64,000 nt of DNA from Salinarimonas chemoclinalis. GTDB taxonomy: Bacteria; Pseudomonadota; Alphaproteobacteria; Rhizobiales; Beijerinckiaceae. The stretch covers positions 1 through 64,000 of the forward strand of contig NZ_JBGMWH010000003.1 in NCBI RefSeq assembly GCF_041514305.1, written 5' to 3'. Shown here in pieces: positions 35,188 to 44,078 of the stretch; the first letter of the stretch is position 1, and every line of letters starts with the position of its first letter. A model generated the notes under the pieces. That model ran no database searches. It was given only the letters and a program-made list of their open reading frames with translations, and had not been told where the DNA came from. The translations under genes were made by a program, and so were the position numbers.

Positions 35188-36522
35188 TCAGCCCGCCTTG
35201 CGGAGCTGGCCGGTGACGGAGCGGTGCGGGGCGAGCACGCGCGCCGCCGCGGCGACGAGATCCTCGCGGGTCACGGCCTCGACGTCGGAGGGCCAGCGCA
35301 TCACGTCCTCGATCGTCTCGCCGATGGCGAGCGCCGCGCCGTAGATGCGCGCGAGCGAGGTCTGGCTGTCGGCGGCGTAGACCGTCTCGGCGACGAGCCG
35401 CGTCTTGGCGCGCACGATCGCCGCCTCCGCGAGCGCCGCATCGGGGATGGCGCGGATCGCGGCGTCGAGCGCCTCCTCCGCCGCCTCGAGGCTCGTGCCG
35501 TGGGCGGGCACGAGGTAGAGGGCGAAGCGGGTGTCGTCGATCGCGGACGCCATGTACCAGGCGCCCGCGTTCACCGCGACGGCCTCGTCCAGCACGAGCG
35601 TGCGGTAGAGGTAGGAGGTCGGCCCGCCGCCGAGGAGCTCCGCCAGCACCTCCAGCGCCGCGCTCTCGCGCGCCGAGCCGGTGCGCGCGGAGGGCGCGAG
35701 ATAGAGCCGCTGGAGCGTGGGCTGCTCGACCCGCGGATCGGCCACCGCGACGCGGCGCATGGCGCGCGGCTCCGGCTCGCGCGGGCGCACCCGCACCGGG
35801 CGCGCGCCGCGGGGCGCGACCTGCCCGTAGGTGCCGTCCGCGAGGCTCAGCACCTCCTCGGGCACGACGTCGCCCGCCACCACCAGGATCGCGTTCTCCG
35901 GCGTGTAGAAGCGGCCGTAATAGTCGAGCGCGTGGCCGCGATCGAGCGCCTCGATCTCGTGCATCCAGCCGATGATCGGGATGCCGTAGGGATGGTGCAC
36001 GAAGAGCGAGGCCGCCATCGCCTCGGAGAGCTGCGCGGCGGGATCGGTCTCGACGCGCATGCGCCGCTCCTCCAGCACCACGTCGCGCTCGGGGGCGACG
36101 ACTTCGTCCGACAGGCGCAGGTTCGCCATGCGGTCGGCCTCGAAGCCCATCATCGTGCCCAGATGCTCCTTGGCGACGCGCTGGAAATAGGCCGTGTAGT
36201 CGTAGGAGGTGAAGGCGTTCTCCTGCCCGCCGAGCTCGGAGACCACCTTCGAGAACGCGCCCGCCGGGTGTTTCTCCGTGCCCTTGAACATCAGGTGCTC
36301 GAGGAAGTGGGCGATGCCGGAGACGCCGATCGGGTCGTCCGCCGAGCCGTTGCGGTACCAGACCATGTGCGTCGCGACCGGCACGCGGCCATCGGGCACC
36401 ACGACGACGTCCATGCCGTTGTCGAGCGTGTAGGAATGGACCTGCGGGCCGTCCGCGGGGAAATCGGGCCGGGCGCCGCCGGGGGCGTGGATGAGGCTCG
36501 GCGCGGCGGGCGTGCGGGGCAT
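35188..36522 (-). CDS. M16 family zinc metallopeptidase, catalytic subunit
   Basis: 444 residues. The inverted zinc motif is HFLEHLMFKGT (His-x-x-Glu-His) near residue 70, with the third ligand Glu in the following helix (EADRMANLRL / VLEERRMR). The start at 36520-36522 is chosen over an ATG six bases earlier because GAGAGG then lies at proper spacing. No signal peptide is seen, although related pairs act in the periplasm. The partner gene lacking the motif begins 41 bases downstream. Confidence 0.93.
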   Translation of the reverse strand: MPRTPAAPSLIHAPGGARPDFPADGPQVHSYTLDNGMDVVVVPDGRVPVATHMVWYRNGSADDPIGVSGIAHFLEHLMFKGTEKHPAGAFSKVVSELGGQENAFTSYDYTAYFQRVAKEHLGTMMGFEADRMANLRLSDEVVAPERDVVLEERRMRVETDPAAQLSEAMAASLFVHHPYGIPIIGWMHEIEALDRGHALDYYGRFYTPENAILVVAGDVVPEEVLSLADGTYGQVAPRGARPVRVRPREPEPRAMRRVAVADPRVEQPTLQRLYLAPSARTGSARESAALEVLAELLGGGPTSYLYRTLVLDEAVAVNAGAWYMASAIDDTRFALYLVPAHGTSLEAAEEALDAAIRAIPDAALAEAAIVRAKTRLVAETVYAADSQTSLARIYGAALAIGETIEDVMRWPSDVEAVTREDLVAAAARVLAPHRSVTGQLRKAG

Positions 36523-36687
36523 GGGCATCCTCTCGAGGGGTGCGTGAGGCGGGCGTCGTCGCCGCAATATAGGGGCCGCGCACGCCCGGGAGAAGCCGGG
36601 CGGGCCGCCGCGTCGCCGATGCCGCGCCCGGCAGGCCGCCTGCGGCCGGCGCGCGATCACGGTCCCGGGAGCCGTGTTTCCGCCCGC

Positions 36688-36716
36688 TTGATCGGCGTGC
36701 GGGCGACGCCTACCTT
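36688..36716 (+). promoter_or_regulatory. Probable trxA promoter
   Basis: TTGATC (36688-36693) and TACCTT (36711-36716) with a 17-base spacer, about 57 bases before the thioredoxin start. The same layout, TTGACA-17-TACCTC, appears before rplU. Confidence 0.5.
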
Positions 36717-36773
36717 CGCGCCAGACGACGAGGTCGAGGGCGCACGGCGCCCTCCGAGAGAAAGGTACACGAG

Positions 36774-37094
36774 ATGGCGACCGTGAAGGTGACCGACCAG
36801 AGCTTCGAGACGGACGTGCTGAAGTCCGGCGAGCCGGTGGTCGTGGATTTCTGGGCCGAGTGGTGCGGCCCCTGCCGCATGATCGGCCCGGCGCTCGAGG
36901 AGATCGCCGGCGAGATGGCGGGCAAGGTCAAGATCGCCAAGATCAACGTGGACGAGAACCCCGGCATCGCCGGCCAGCTCGGCATCCGCTCGATCCCCAC
37001 GCTGATGATCTTCAAGGACGGCGAGCTCGCCTCCCAGAAGGTCGGCGCCGCGCCCAAGGGCGACCTGCAGCGCTGGATCCAGTCGAACGTCTGA
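36774..37094 (+). CDS. trxA: Thioredoxin
   Basis: 106 residues, a standard thioredoxin with the redox motif WAEWCGPCRM (Cys near 32 and 35), the buried Asp in VVVDFW, and cis-Pro in SIPTLMIF. It reduces protein disulfides using electrons from thioredoxin reductase. AAAGG precedes the start. A strong GC hairpin follows about 45 bases after the stop, separating it from hisF. Confidence 0.97.
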   Translation: MATVKVTDQSFETDVLKSGEPVVVDFWAEWCGPCRMIGPALEEIAGEMAGKVKIAKINVDENPGIAGQLGIRSIPTLMIFKDGELASQKVGAAPKGDLQRWIQSNV

Positions 37095-37141
37095 TCGCGC
37101 CCGCGCTTGACGGCTCGCGCGGCCCTCGCGCATGACTGAGC

Positions 37142-37167
37142 GCGGCCCGCCCGTCCGGGCGGGCCGC
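37142..37167 (+). terminator. Hairpin terminator candidate after trxA
   Basis: GCGGCCCGCCCG and its exact complement CGGGCGGGCCGC form a 12-base stem with a TC turn (in practice an 11-base stem with a 4-base loop). It lies 47 bases after the trxA stop and 24 bases before hisF. It is followed by GTTCG rather than a run of T. Confidence 0.6.
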
Positions 37168-37190
37168 GTTCGAGAGACACCGGCCGCGCG

Positions 37191-37967
37191 ATGCTCAAGA
37201 CCCGCCTGATCCCCTGCCTCGACGTGAAGGACGGCCGCGTCGTCAAGGGCGTCCAGTTCGTCGATCTGCGCGACGCGGGCGACCCGGTCGAATGCGCCGT
37301 GGCCTACGACCGGGCCGGTGCCGACGAGCTGTGCTTCCTCGACATCACCGCGAGCCACGAGGACCGCGGCATCCTGCTCGACGTCGTCACACGCACGGCA
37401 GAGGCCTGCTTCATGCCGCTCACCGTCGGCGGGGGCGTGCGGACGGTCGACGACATCCGCGCCCTGCTGCTGGCGGGCGCCGACAAGGTCTCCATCAACA
37501 CCGCCGCCGTCGCCGACCGCGACTTCGTGCGCCGCGCCGCCGAGAAGTTCGGCGCGCAATGCATCGTGGTGGCCATCGACGCCAAGCGCGTTTCCCGCGA
37601 GGGCGAGCCCGCGGCCTGGGAGATCTTCACCCACGGCGGGCGCAAGGCGACCGGGCTGGACGCCGTCGCCTACGCGCGGGAGGTCGTCGCGCTCGGCGCC
37701 GGCGAGCTCCTCGTCACCTCGATGGACAGGGACGGCACCAAGTCCGGCTACGACGTCGCGCTGATGCGCGCCATCGCGGACGCCGTGAGCGTGCCCGTGA
37801 TCGCGTCGGGCGGCGTCGGCAGCCTCGACCACCTGGTCGCCGGCGTGCGCGACGGCCACGCGAGCGCGGTGCTCGCCGCCTCGATCTTCCATTTCGGCGA
37901 GCACACGATCGGAGAGGCCAAGCGCGCCATGGCGGACGCGGGGCTCGCCGTGCGGCTCGACGCGTGA
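37191..37967 (+). CDS. hisF: Imidazole glycerol phosphate synthase cyclase subunit
   Basis: 258-residue (beta/alpha)8 barrel. Catalytic aspartates are in PCLDVKDGRVVKGV (Asp11) and AIDAKR, and phosphate-binding loops are GGGVRTVDDI and ASGGVGSLDHL; MDRDGTKSGYD is conserved. With HisH it converts PRFAR and ammonia to imidazole glycerol phosphate and AICAR. HisH and HisA genes are not next to it in this window, although hisE follows directly. Confidence 0.97.
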   Translation: MLKTRLIPCLDVKDGRVVKGVQFVDLRDAGDPVECAVAYDRAGADELCFLDITASHEDRGILLDVVTRTAEACFMPLTVGGGVRTVDDIRALLLAGADKVSINTAAVADRDFVRRAAEKFGAQCIVVAIDAKRVSREGEPAAWEIFTHGGRKATGLDAVAYAREVVALGAGELLVTSMDRDGTKSGYDVALMRAIADAVSVPVIASGGVGSLDHLVAGVRDGHASAVLAASIFHFGEHTIGEAKRAMADAGLAVRLDA

Positions 37968-37992
37968 GCGGGCCGATGCGGAGACGCACGCG

Positions 37993-38349
37993 ATGACCGG
38001 CTTCACCCTCGACGACCTCGAGCGCAACCTCGCCGCGCGGGCCCAGGCCGCGCCGGAGGAGTCGTACACCGCCCGCCTCGTCGCCGACCCGCAGCGGGCC
38101 GCCAAGAAGCTCGGCGAGGAGGCGGTGGAGGCCGCGATCGCGGGCGCGACCGGCGATCGCGCGGCGCTCGTGTCGGAGGGCGCCGACGTGCTGTATCACC
38201 TGCTCGCGCTGCTCGCGGCCCGCGGCGTCGCGCTGGAGGAGGTCATGGCCGAGCTCGAGGCCCGCACCGGCCGCTCCGGCCTCGCGGAGAAGGCGGCGCG
38301 GACGACGGAGGGCGTCCGCTCGTCGCAGGACGAGGGAGGCCGCCCGTGA
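37993..38349 (+). CDS. hisE: Phosphoribosyl-ATP pyrophosphatase
   Basis: 118 residues with the all-alpha NTP pyrophosphatase fold: SYTARLVADPQRAAKKLGEEAVEAAIA contains the Lys-Glu-Glu-x-x-Glu metal-binding helix, and SEGADVLYHLLALL gives the second acidic pair. It removes pyrophosphate from phosphoribosyl-ATP, the second histidine step. Overlaps coaA by four bases (GTGA). Confidence 0.95.
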   Translation: MTGFTLDDLERNLAARAQAAPEESYTARLVADPQRAAKKLGEEAVEAAIAGATGDRAALVSEGADVLYHLLALLAARGVALEEVMAELEARTGRSGLAEKAARTTEGVRSSQDEGGRP

Positions 38350-39338
38350 CGCCGACCGATCCCGCCCAGCGCCAGACCCTCGCCGAGGCCGCCCGCGAGG
38401 GGACGATCTCGCCCTACCGCCGGTTCTCCCGGGACGAATGGGCGCATCTGCGCGCCGACACGCCGCTCACGCTCTTGGCGGAGGAGGTCGACCGGCTCCA
38501 GTCCCTCAACGACCCGATCTCGCTCGACGAGGTCATCGCCATCTACCTGCCGCTCTCGCGGCTCCTGTCGCTCTACGTCGCGGCGACTCAAGGCCTGTTC
38601 AAGGCGACGCAGCGCTTCCTCCTCGCCGAGAACGAGGTGAAGTCGCCCTACATCATCGGCGTGGCGGGCTCGGTGGCGGTGGGCAAGTCGACGACGGCGC
38701 GCGTGCTCGAGGCGCTGCTGGCGCGCTGGCCCAACACCCCGAAGGTGACGCTCGTCACGACCGACGGCTTCCTCCTGCCCAACGCCGAATTGAACCGGCT
38801 CGGGCTGATGGAGCGCAAGGGCTTCCCGGAGAGCTACGACACGGCGGCGCTCCTGCGCTTCCTCAACGCCATCAAGTCCGGCGAGAGCACGGTGCGCGCG
38901 CCGCTCTACTCGCACCTCGTCTACGACGTCGTGCCCGGCGAGGAGGTGGTGATCGAGCGGCCCGACATCCTCATCGTCGAGGGGCTCAACGTGCTCCAGC
39001 CGGCGCGGCTGCCGAAGGACGGCACGGCGATCCCGTTCGTCTCGGACTTCTTCGACTTCTCGATCTATCTCGACGCCGACGAGGCGGACCTGCACCGCTG
39101 GTACGTCAACCGCTTCCTGCGGCTGCGCCACACGGCCTTCCGGGACCCGCGCTCCTTCTTCCGCCGCTACGCCGAGCTCGACGAGGCGAAGGCGATCGAG
39201 ATCGCCGACGGCCTGTGGAACCGCATCAACCTGCCCAACCTGCGCGAGAACATCGTCCCCACCCGCCAGCGTGCGAGCCTGATCCTCAAGAAGGGCGCGA
39301 GCCACCGCATCGAGGAGGTGCAGCTCAGGCGGTTGTGA
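38346..39338 (+). CDS. coaA: Pantothenate kinase type I
   Basis: 330 residues, starting from a GTG that overlaps the hisE stop. P-loop GVAGSVAVGKSTTARVL, the substrate helix TTDGFLLPN, the conserved KGFPESYD and LIVEGLNVLQ identify the prokaryotic type I enzyme, which phosphorylates pantothenate as the first and CoA-inhibited step of CoA synthesis. The hisE-coaA pairing is common in Hyphomicrobiales. Confidence 0.96.
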   Translation: MTPTDPAQRQTLAEAAREGTISPYRRFSRDEWAHLRADTPLTLLAEEVDRLQSLNDPISLDEVIAIYLPLSRLLSLYVAATQGLFKATQRFLLAENEVKSPYIIGVAGSVAVGKSTTARVLEALLARWPNTPKVTLVTTDGFLLPNAELNRLGLMERKGFPESYDTAALLRFLNAIKSGESTVRAPLYSHLVYDVVPGEEVVIERPDILIVEGLNVLQPARLPKDGTAIPFVSDFFDFSIYLDADEADLHRWYVNRFLRLRHTAFRDPRSFFRRYAELDEAKAIEIADGLWNRINLPNLRENIVPTRQRASLILKKGASHRIEEVQLRRL

Positions 39339-39357
39339 CGACATTCATGCCGTCCGC

Positions 39358-39766
39358 CGACGCTCTCCCCCGTGGCTAGTCGATGCACACATCTCCTGAG
39401 CCTGGCCCGGCCCTTGACGACCTGCGCCGGGGAGATTGCCGCAGGACGTCGGCACCCCCTGTCCTTCCCTGTAGGGGAAGGTGGCTCGCCGCGCAGCGGC
39501 GAGACGGATGGGGCGCGCGGAACGCGCGTTCGGCGCAGCCGAAGAGCGACGGCGGCAGCGGATACGGTGGCTTCCGCTTCGCGGAACGCGTCGCTACGCG
39601 CCGCGCCCCATCCGTCACCGCGCTGCGCGCGGCGCCACCTTCCCCTACAGGGAAGGACGACGCTTCTACCACGCGTCGCAGGATCCATGCTTCGGCGCGA
39701 TGAGCCGCAGATGTGTGAATCGACTAGCCCCCGTGGAGAGGGGCCGGGGGTGTGGGGCATGCAGGA
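39358..39766. repeat. Dispersed palindromic repeat, copy split by an insertion
   Basis: Joining 39358-39375 to 39737-39766 gives a sequence closely matching the uninterrupted copy at 8638-8689 (GACGCTCTCCC ... GTGGAGAGGGGCCGGGGGTG). The interruption is the 352-base element at 39376-39727 plus one copy of its 9-base target duplication. A partner arm, CCCTCTCCACGCGGGAGAGGG, lies further right at about 39844-39864. Confidence 0.7.
39367..39736. mobile_element. Non-autonomous MITE-like element with target duplication
   Basis: The element proper is 39376-39727 (352 bases). Its ends are CTAGTCGATGCACACATCT and, read inward from the right, CTAGTCGATTCACACATCT, a 19-base terminal inverted repeat with one mismatch. 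CCCCCGTGG stands exactly duplicated outside both ends (39367-39375 and 39728-39736). Inside, two perfect 24-base inverse arms lie at 39461-39484 and 39635-39658, each followed inward by smaller hairpins and then by GGATGGGG/CCCCATCC. No transposase can be read in any frame. It fills most of the 573-base gap between coaA and clpX, which has no gene. Confidence 0.75.
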
Positions 39767-39843
39767 CTATACTACGGGCGGGTGCAGCGCGTCGACGCCC
39801 CCCCGGGGTATGGACGCCGAGCTTTATCCTTAAGCCCGACGCC

Positions 39844-39864
39844 CCGCCCTCTCCACGCGGGAGA
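39844..39864 (-). terminator. Hairpin downstream of clpX
   Basis: CCCTCTCC/GGAGAGGG with a short GC loop lies about 48 bases beyond the clpX stop. It belongs to the split palindromic repeat and may serve as the clpX terminator. No U-tract. Confidence 0.35.
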
Positions 39865-39911
39865 GGGCAGCCACTCCATCGGTCGATCGGCGACGACCGT
39901 CGCCGTCGGTC

Positions 39912-41177
<1,266 letters not shown>

Positions 41178-41375
41178 GTCCGATCTCCAATCCGAGCCCG
41201 CGCCGCCGCAGTGCGGGCCGTTTTCATACATATAGGCGGTGGGCTAACAAACGGTAGCCCCGTTCCCGGACCGGCCCGGGCGGTCTCGCGGGCCGGCTCC
41301 GCCAGGGTCTCACGACGCTCCCGATCGGCGGTACCGGCAGCATGCAAACACGCGCGCGCGCCGCGATCAATAGGC

Positions 41376-41413
41376 CGACGGGCGTGTGCGACACCGATCG
41401 CACACGCCCGTCG
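41376..41413 (-). terminator. Long perfect hairpin between clpP and clpX
   Basis: A perfect 16-base stem (CGACGGGCGTGTGCGA with its complement) and a six-base loop begin about 20 bases after the clpP stop. It is not followed by a T-run. It may partly terminate clpP transcripts or protect their 3' end, allowing clpP to be made in excess of clpX. Confidence 0.6.
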
Positions 41414-41433
41414 ATAGAGAGGTCCCATATGGG

Positions 41434-42060
41434 TCAGGCCGGGGCCTGCTCGGGGCGCTGGCTCAGGACCTCGTCGATGAGGCCGAACTCCTTGGCCGCG
41501 TCGGCGGTCATGAAGTAGTCGCGCTCGAGCGCGTTCTCGATGGCGGTGAGGTCCTTGCCCGTGTGCTTCACGTAGATCTCGTTGAGGCGGCGCTTGAGCG
41601 CCTCGATCTCGCGGGCGTGGATGAGGATGTCCGTCGCCTGGCCCTGGAAGCCGCCGGAGGGCTGGTGGACCATGATTCGCGCGTTGGGCAGCGCGAAGCG
41701 GTGGCCGGTCGCGCCGGCGCAGAGCAGCAGCGAGCCCATCGACGCCGCCTGGCCGACGCACAGCGTCGAGACCGGGTTGCGGATGAACTGCATCGTGTCG
41801 TAGATCGACAGGCCCGAGGTCACCACGCCGCCCGGCGAGTTGATGTAGAAGGAGATCTCCTTCTTCGGGTTCTCGGCCTCGAGGTAGAGGAGCTGCGCGA
41901 CGATCAGCGACGCGGAATAATCCTCGACGGGGCCGGTCATGAAGATGATGTTCTCGCGCAGGAGGCGCGAGTAGATGTCGAACGCGCGCTCCCCGCGGCT
42001 CGACTGCTCGACCACCATGGGCACGAGCGTGCTGTTGTAGACCTCGAGCGGATCTCTCAT
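41434..42060 (-). CDS. clpP: ATP-dependent Clp protease proteolytic subunit ClpP
   Basis: 208 residues. Catalytic triad: Ser in GQAASMGSLLL, His in ARIMVHQPSGG, Asp in LERDYFMTADAAKEFGLIDEV. N-terminal MRDPLEVYNSTLVPMVVEQSSRGERAFDIYSRLL (in parts) shows no long propeptide. It forms tetradecameric proteolytic chambers with ClpX or ClpA. Lies between tig and clpX on one strand, each with its own hairpin-separated spacer. Confidence 0.98.
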   Translation of the reverse strand: MRDPLEVYNSTLVPMVVEQSSRGERAFDIYSRLLRENIIFMTGPVEDYSASLIVAQLLYLEAENPKKEISFYINSPGGVVTSGLSIYDTMQFIRNPVSTLCVGQAASMGSLLLCAGATGHRFALPNARIMVHQPSGGFQGQATDILIHAREIEALKRRLNEIYVKHTGKDLTAIENALERDYFMTADAAKEFGLIDEVLSQRPEQAPA

Positions 42061-42086
42061 CGTCTCACGGCTCCCGGTGAAGCGGA

Positions 42087-42108
42087 CCGCGCCCTTCGCC
42101 GGGCGCGG
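42087..42108 (-). terminator. Hairpin between tig and clpP
   Basis: CCGCGCCC/GGGCGCGG with a six-base TTCGCC loop lies about 40 bases after the tig stop and 27 bases before clpP. No U-tract follows, so it may only attenuate. Confidence 0.4.
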
Positions 42109-42149
42109 CCTCGTCGGTTCTGTCGAAGGTGGGAGGGCGGCGCCCGGGA

Positions 42150-43538
42150 TCAAGCCTCTTCGGTCTTGCTCGCGGCCTCGGCCTCCGGCGCGCCCTCGTC
42201 CTCGTCGGCGAAGAGCTCCTCGCGGCCGACCGTCTCCTCGGCGACCTTCACCTGGGCGAGGATGTGATCGACGACCTTCTCCTCGAACAGCGGCGCGCGG
42301 ATCTCGGCCAGCGCCTGGGGGTTCTTCTGGTAGAACTCCCACACCTGCCGCTCCTGGCCGGGATATTGCCGGGCGCGGGCGACGAGGCCCTGCGTCACCT
42401 CGTCGTCGGTGACCTTGATCTCGTTGGTCTCGCCGATCTGGGCGAGCACGAGCCCGAGGCGCACGCGCCGCTCGGCGATCGTCCGGTACTCGGCCTTGGC
42501 TTCTTCCTCGGTCGTCTTCTCGTCGGCGAAGGTGCGGCCCGAGCGCTGCATGTCGGTCACGACCTGCTGCCACACGCTCTGGAACTCCTGCTCGACGAGG
42601 GTCGGCGGCAGCTCGAAGGCGTACTTCTCGTCCAGTCGGTCGAGCAGCTCCTTCTTGACCTTGGCGCGCGAGCGCGCGTCGTAGTCCTTCTGGAGCGCCT
42701 CGCGCAGCGCGTCCTCGAGCGCGGCGAGGCTCTCCATGCCGAAGCCCTTGGCGAACTCGTCGTCGAACGACACCTCGCCCGGCGCCTGGACCTCGGTCAC
42801 CTTCGTGGCGAAGGACGCCTCCTTGCCGGCGAGATGCGCGGCGGGGTAGGCCTCCGGGAAGGTCACGACGATCGTGCGCTCCTCGCCGGCCGCGGCGCCG
42901 ACGAGCTGGTCCTCGAAGCCGGGGATGAACGAATTCGATCCGATCTCGACGGTGACGCCCTCGCCCCTGCCGCCTTCGAACTCCTCGCCGTCGATCGAGC
43001 CGACGAAGTCGACGACCACGCGATCCCCGGCCGCGGCGACCTCGCCCTCGGCCTTCGCCGCGAAGGGCTTCTGCTGGGCGGCCATGCGGCCCAACGCGTC
43101 CTGGACCTCGGCGTCCGAGACCGCGGCGACGGGCTTCGTCACCGACACGTCCGAGAGGTCCACGAGTTCGAAGGTGGGCAGCACCTCGAGCGCGACCTTG
43201 AAGGCGAGATCGGTCTTGGCGTCGAGCGCCTTCTCCATCTCCTCCTTGTCCTCGGGGAAGTCGTAGCGCGGCTGGTTGGCCAGCTTGAGCGCGTTCTCGT
43301 CGACGATCTTGCGCTCGGCCTCGGCCACCGCGTTCTGCACGACCTCGGCCATGACCGACCGGCCGTAGAGCCGGCGCAGGTGCGCGACCGGCACCTTGCC
43401 CGGCCGGAAGCCGTTGATCTTCACGCGGTCCTTCAGGGTGGCGAGCTCGTCGCCGAGCCGCTTCTCGAGCTCGGAGGCCGGCAGGACCACCTGGAATTCC
43501 CGCTTCAACCCGTCCGACAGCGTCTCCGTCACCTGCAT
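42150..43538 (-). CDS. tig: Trigger factor, ribosome-associated chaperone and peptidyl-prolyl isomerase
   Basis: 462 residues. The ribosome-docking signature INGFRPGKVPVAHLRRLYG is in the N-terminal domain; the PPIase domain follows (GDRVVVDFVGSIDGEEFEGGRGEG); the helical C-terminal chaperone domain ends in an acidic Glu/Ala tail. It shields nascent chains at the ribosome exit. The tRNA-Leu gene lies about 125 bases upstream on the same strand. Confidence 0.97.
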   Translation of the reverse strand: MQVTETLSDGLKREFQVVLPASELEKRLGDELATLKDRVKINGFRPGKVPVAHLRRLYGRSVMAEVVQNAVAEAERKIVDENALKLANQPRYDFPEDKEEMEKALDAKTDLAFKVALEVLPTFELVDLSDVSVTKPVAAVSDAEVQDALGRMAAQQKPFAAKAEGEVAAAGDRVVVDFVGSIDGEEFEGGRGEGVTVEIGSNSFIPGFEDQLVGAAAGEERTIVVTFPEAYPAAHLAGKEASFATKVTEVQAPGEVSFDDEFAKGFGMESLAALEDALREALQKDYDARSRAKVKKELLDRLDEKYAFELPPTLVEQEFQSVWQQVVTDMQRSGRTFADEKTTEEEAKAEYRTIAERRVRLGLVLAQIGETNEIKVTDDEVTQGLVARARQYPGQERQVWEFYQKNPQALAEIRAPLFEEKVVDHILAQVKVAEETVGREELFADEDEGAPEAEAASKTEEA

Positions 43539-43663
43539 CGCGTCTATCCGTTCTCGATCCTCGAATTGAGATTCGGCCGCCGAACGATCCCGCCGATCGG
43601 CGCACGGCACGGGCCGCGCAGCCCCATCGACCGGATAGCTCCGGAAACCCCGATCCGGCGGCT

Positions 43664-43748
43664 TGGTGCGGGCGGAGGGACTCGAACCCCCACGACTTTC
43701 GCCACCGGAACCTAAATCCGGCGCGTCTACCAATTCCGCCACGCCCGC
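43664..43748 (-). tRNA. tRNA-Leu (UAG anticodon)
   Basis: The minus strand gives a class II tRNA of 85 bases: acceptor GCGGGCG pairs with CGCCCGC before an encoded ACCA end, the D-arm is GAATTGGTAGACGC, the anticodon stem CCGGA/TCCGG encloses the loop TTTAGGT with anticodon TAG, an extended variable arm follows (TGGCGAAAGTCGT), and GGTTCGAGTCC forms the T-arm. The long variable arm and UAG anticodon identify leucine. It lies upstream of tig on the same strand. Confidence 0.96.
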
Positions 43749-43853
43749 GCCGCGGGGCGAGCTCGTTCAGGAGCCGCCACCCCGCACCGGTTGGCGGCTC
43801 TATATCACGCTCGCTCGCCCGCGCATCAAAAAAATCGGGGACCGCGCCCGCCC

Positions 43854-43997
43854 TCAGGCGTCGCGCAGCAGCGCCCAGATCACGCAGGCCACGAACATGC
43901 CGCCGAGGACGAGCGTCGTCACCCCCTGCGGAGGGTTCGCCTGGGCGAACCACCAGCCGCCGCCGCCGGCGGCACCGATCATCAGGACGTGTCTCAT
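43854..43997 (-). CDS. 47-residue membrane protein, hypothetical
   Basis: From the ATG at 43995-43997, preceded by GGAGGATCGTGCC, this frame encodes a glycine-rich start (MRHVLMIGAAGGGGWWFAQ) and one membrane helix (TTLVLGGMFVACVIWALL) ending RDA. It resembles small uncharacterised membrane proteins but I recognise no family. It lies between the amine oxidase gene and tRNA-Leu, all on the same strand. Confidence 0.5.
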   Translation of the reverse strand: MRHVLMIGAAGGGGWWFAQANPPQGVTTLVLGGMFVACVIWALLRDA

Positions 43998-44078
43998 TTC
44001 GGCACGATCCTCCGTGCGCGGCCGAGCGCCGGCCGCCGTGGAGCCTCGCCCGCGCAAGCGGCGTGCCGGACGCGCGTC

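Noticed and set aside
39372..39833. Open frames inside the 39.4-kb element as a possible transposase
   Set aside because: They are short, low-complexity and mirror each other on both strands because of the palindrome; no catalytic motif is visible.
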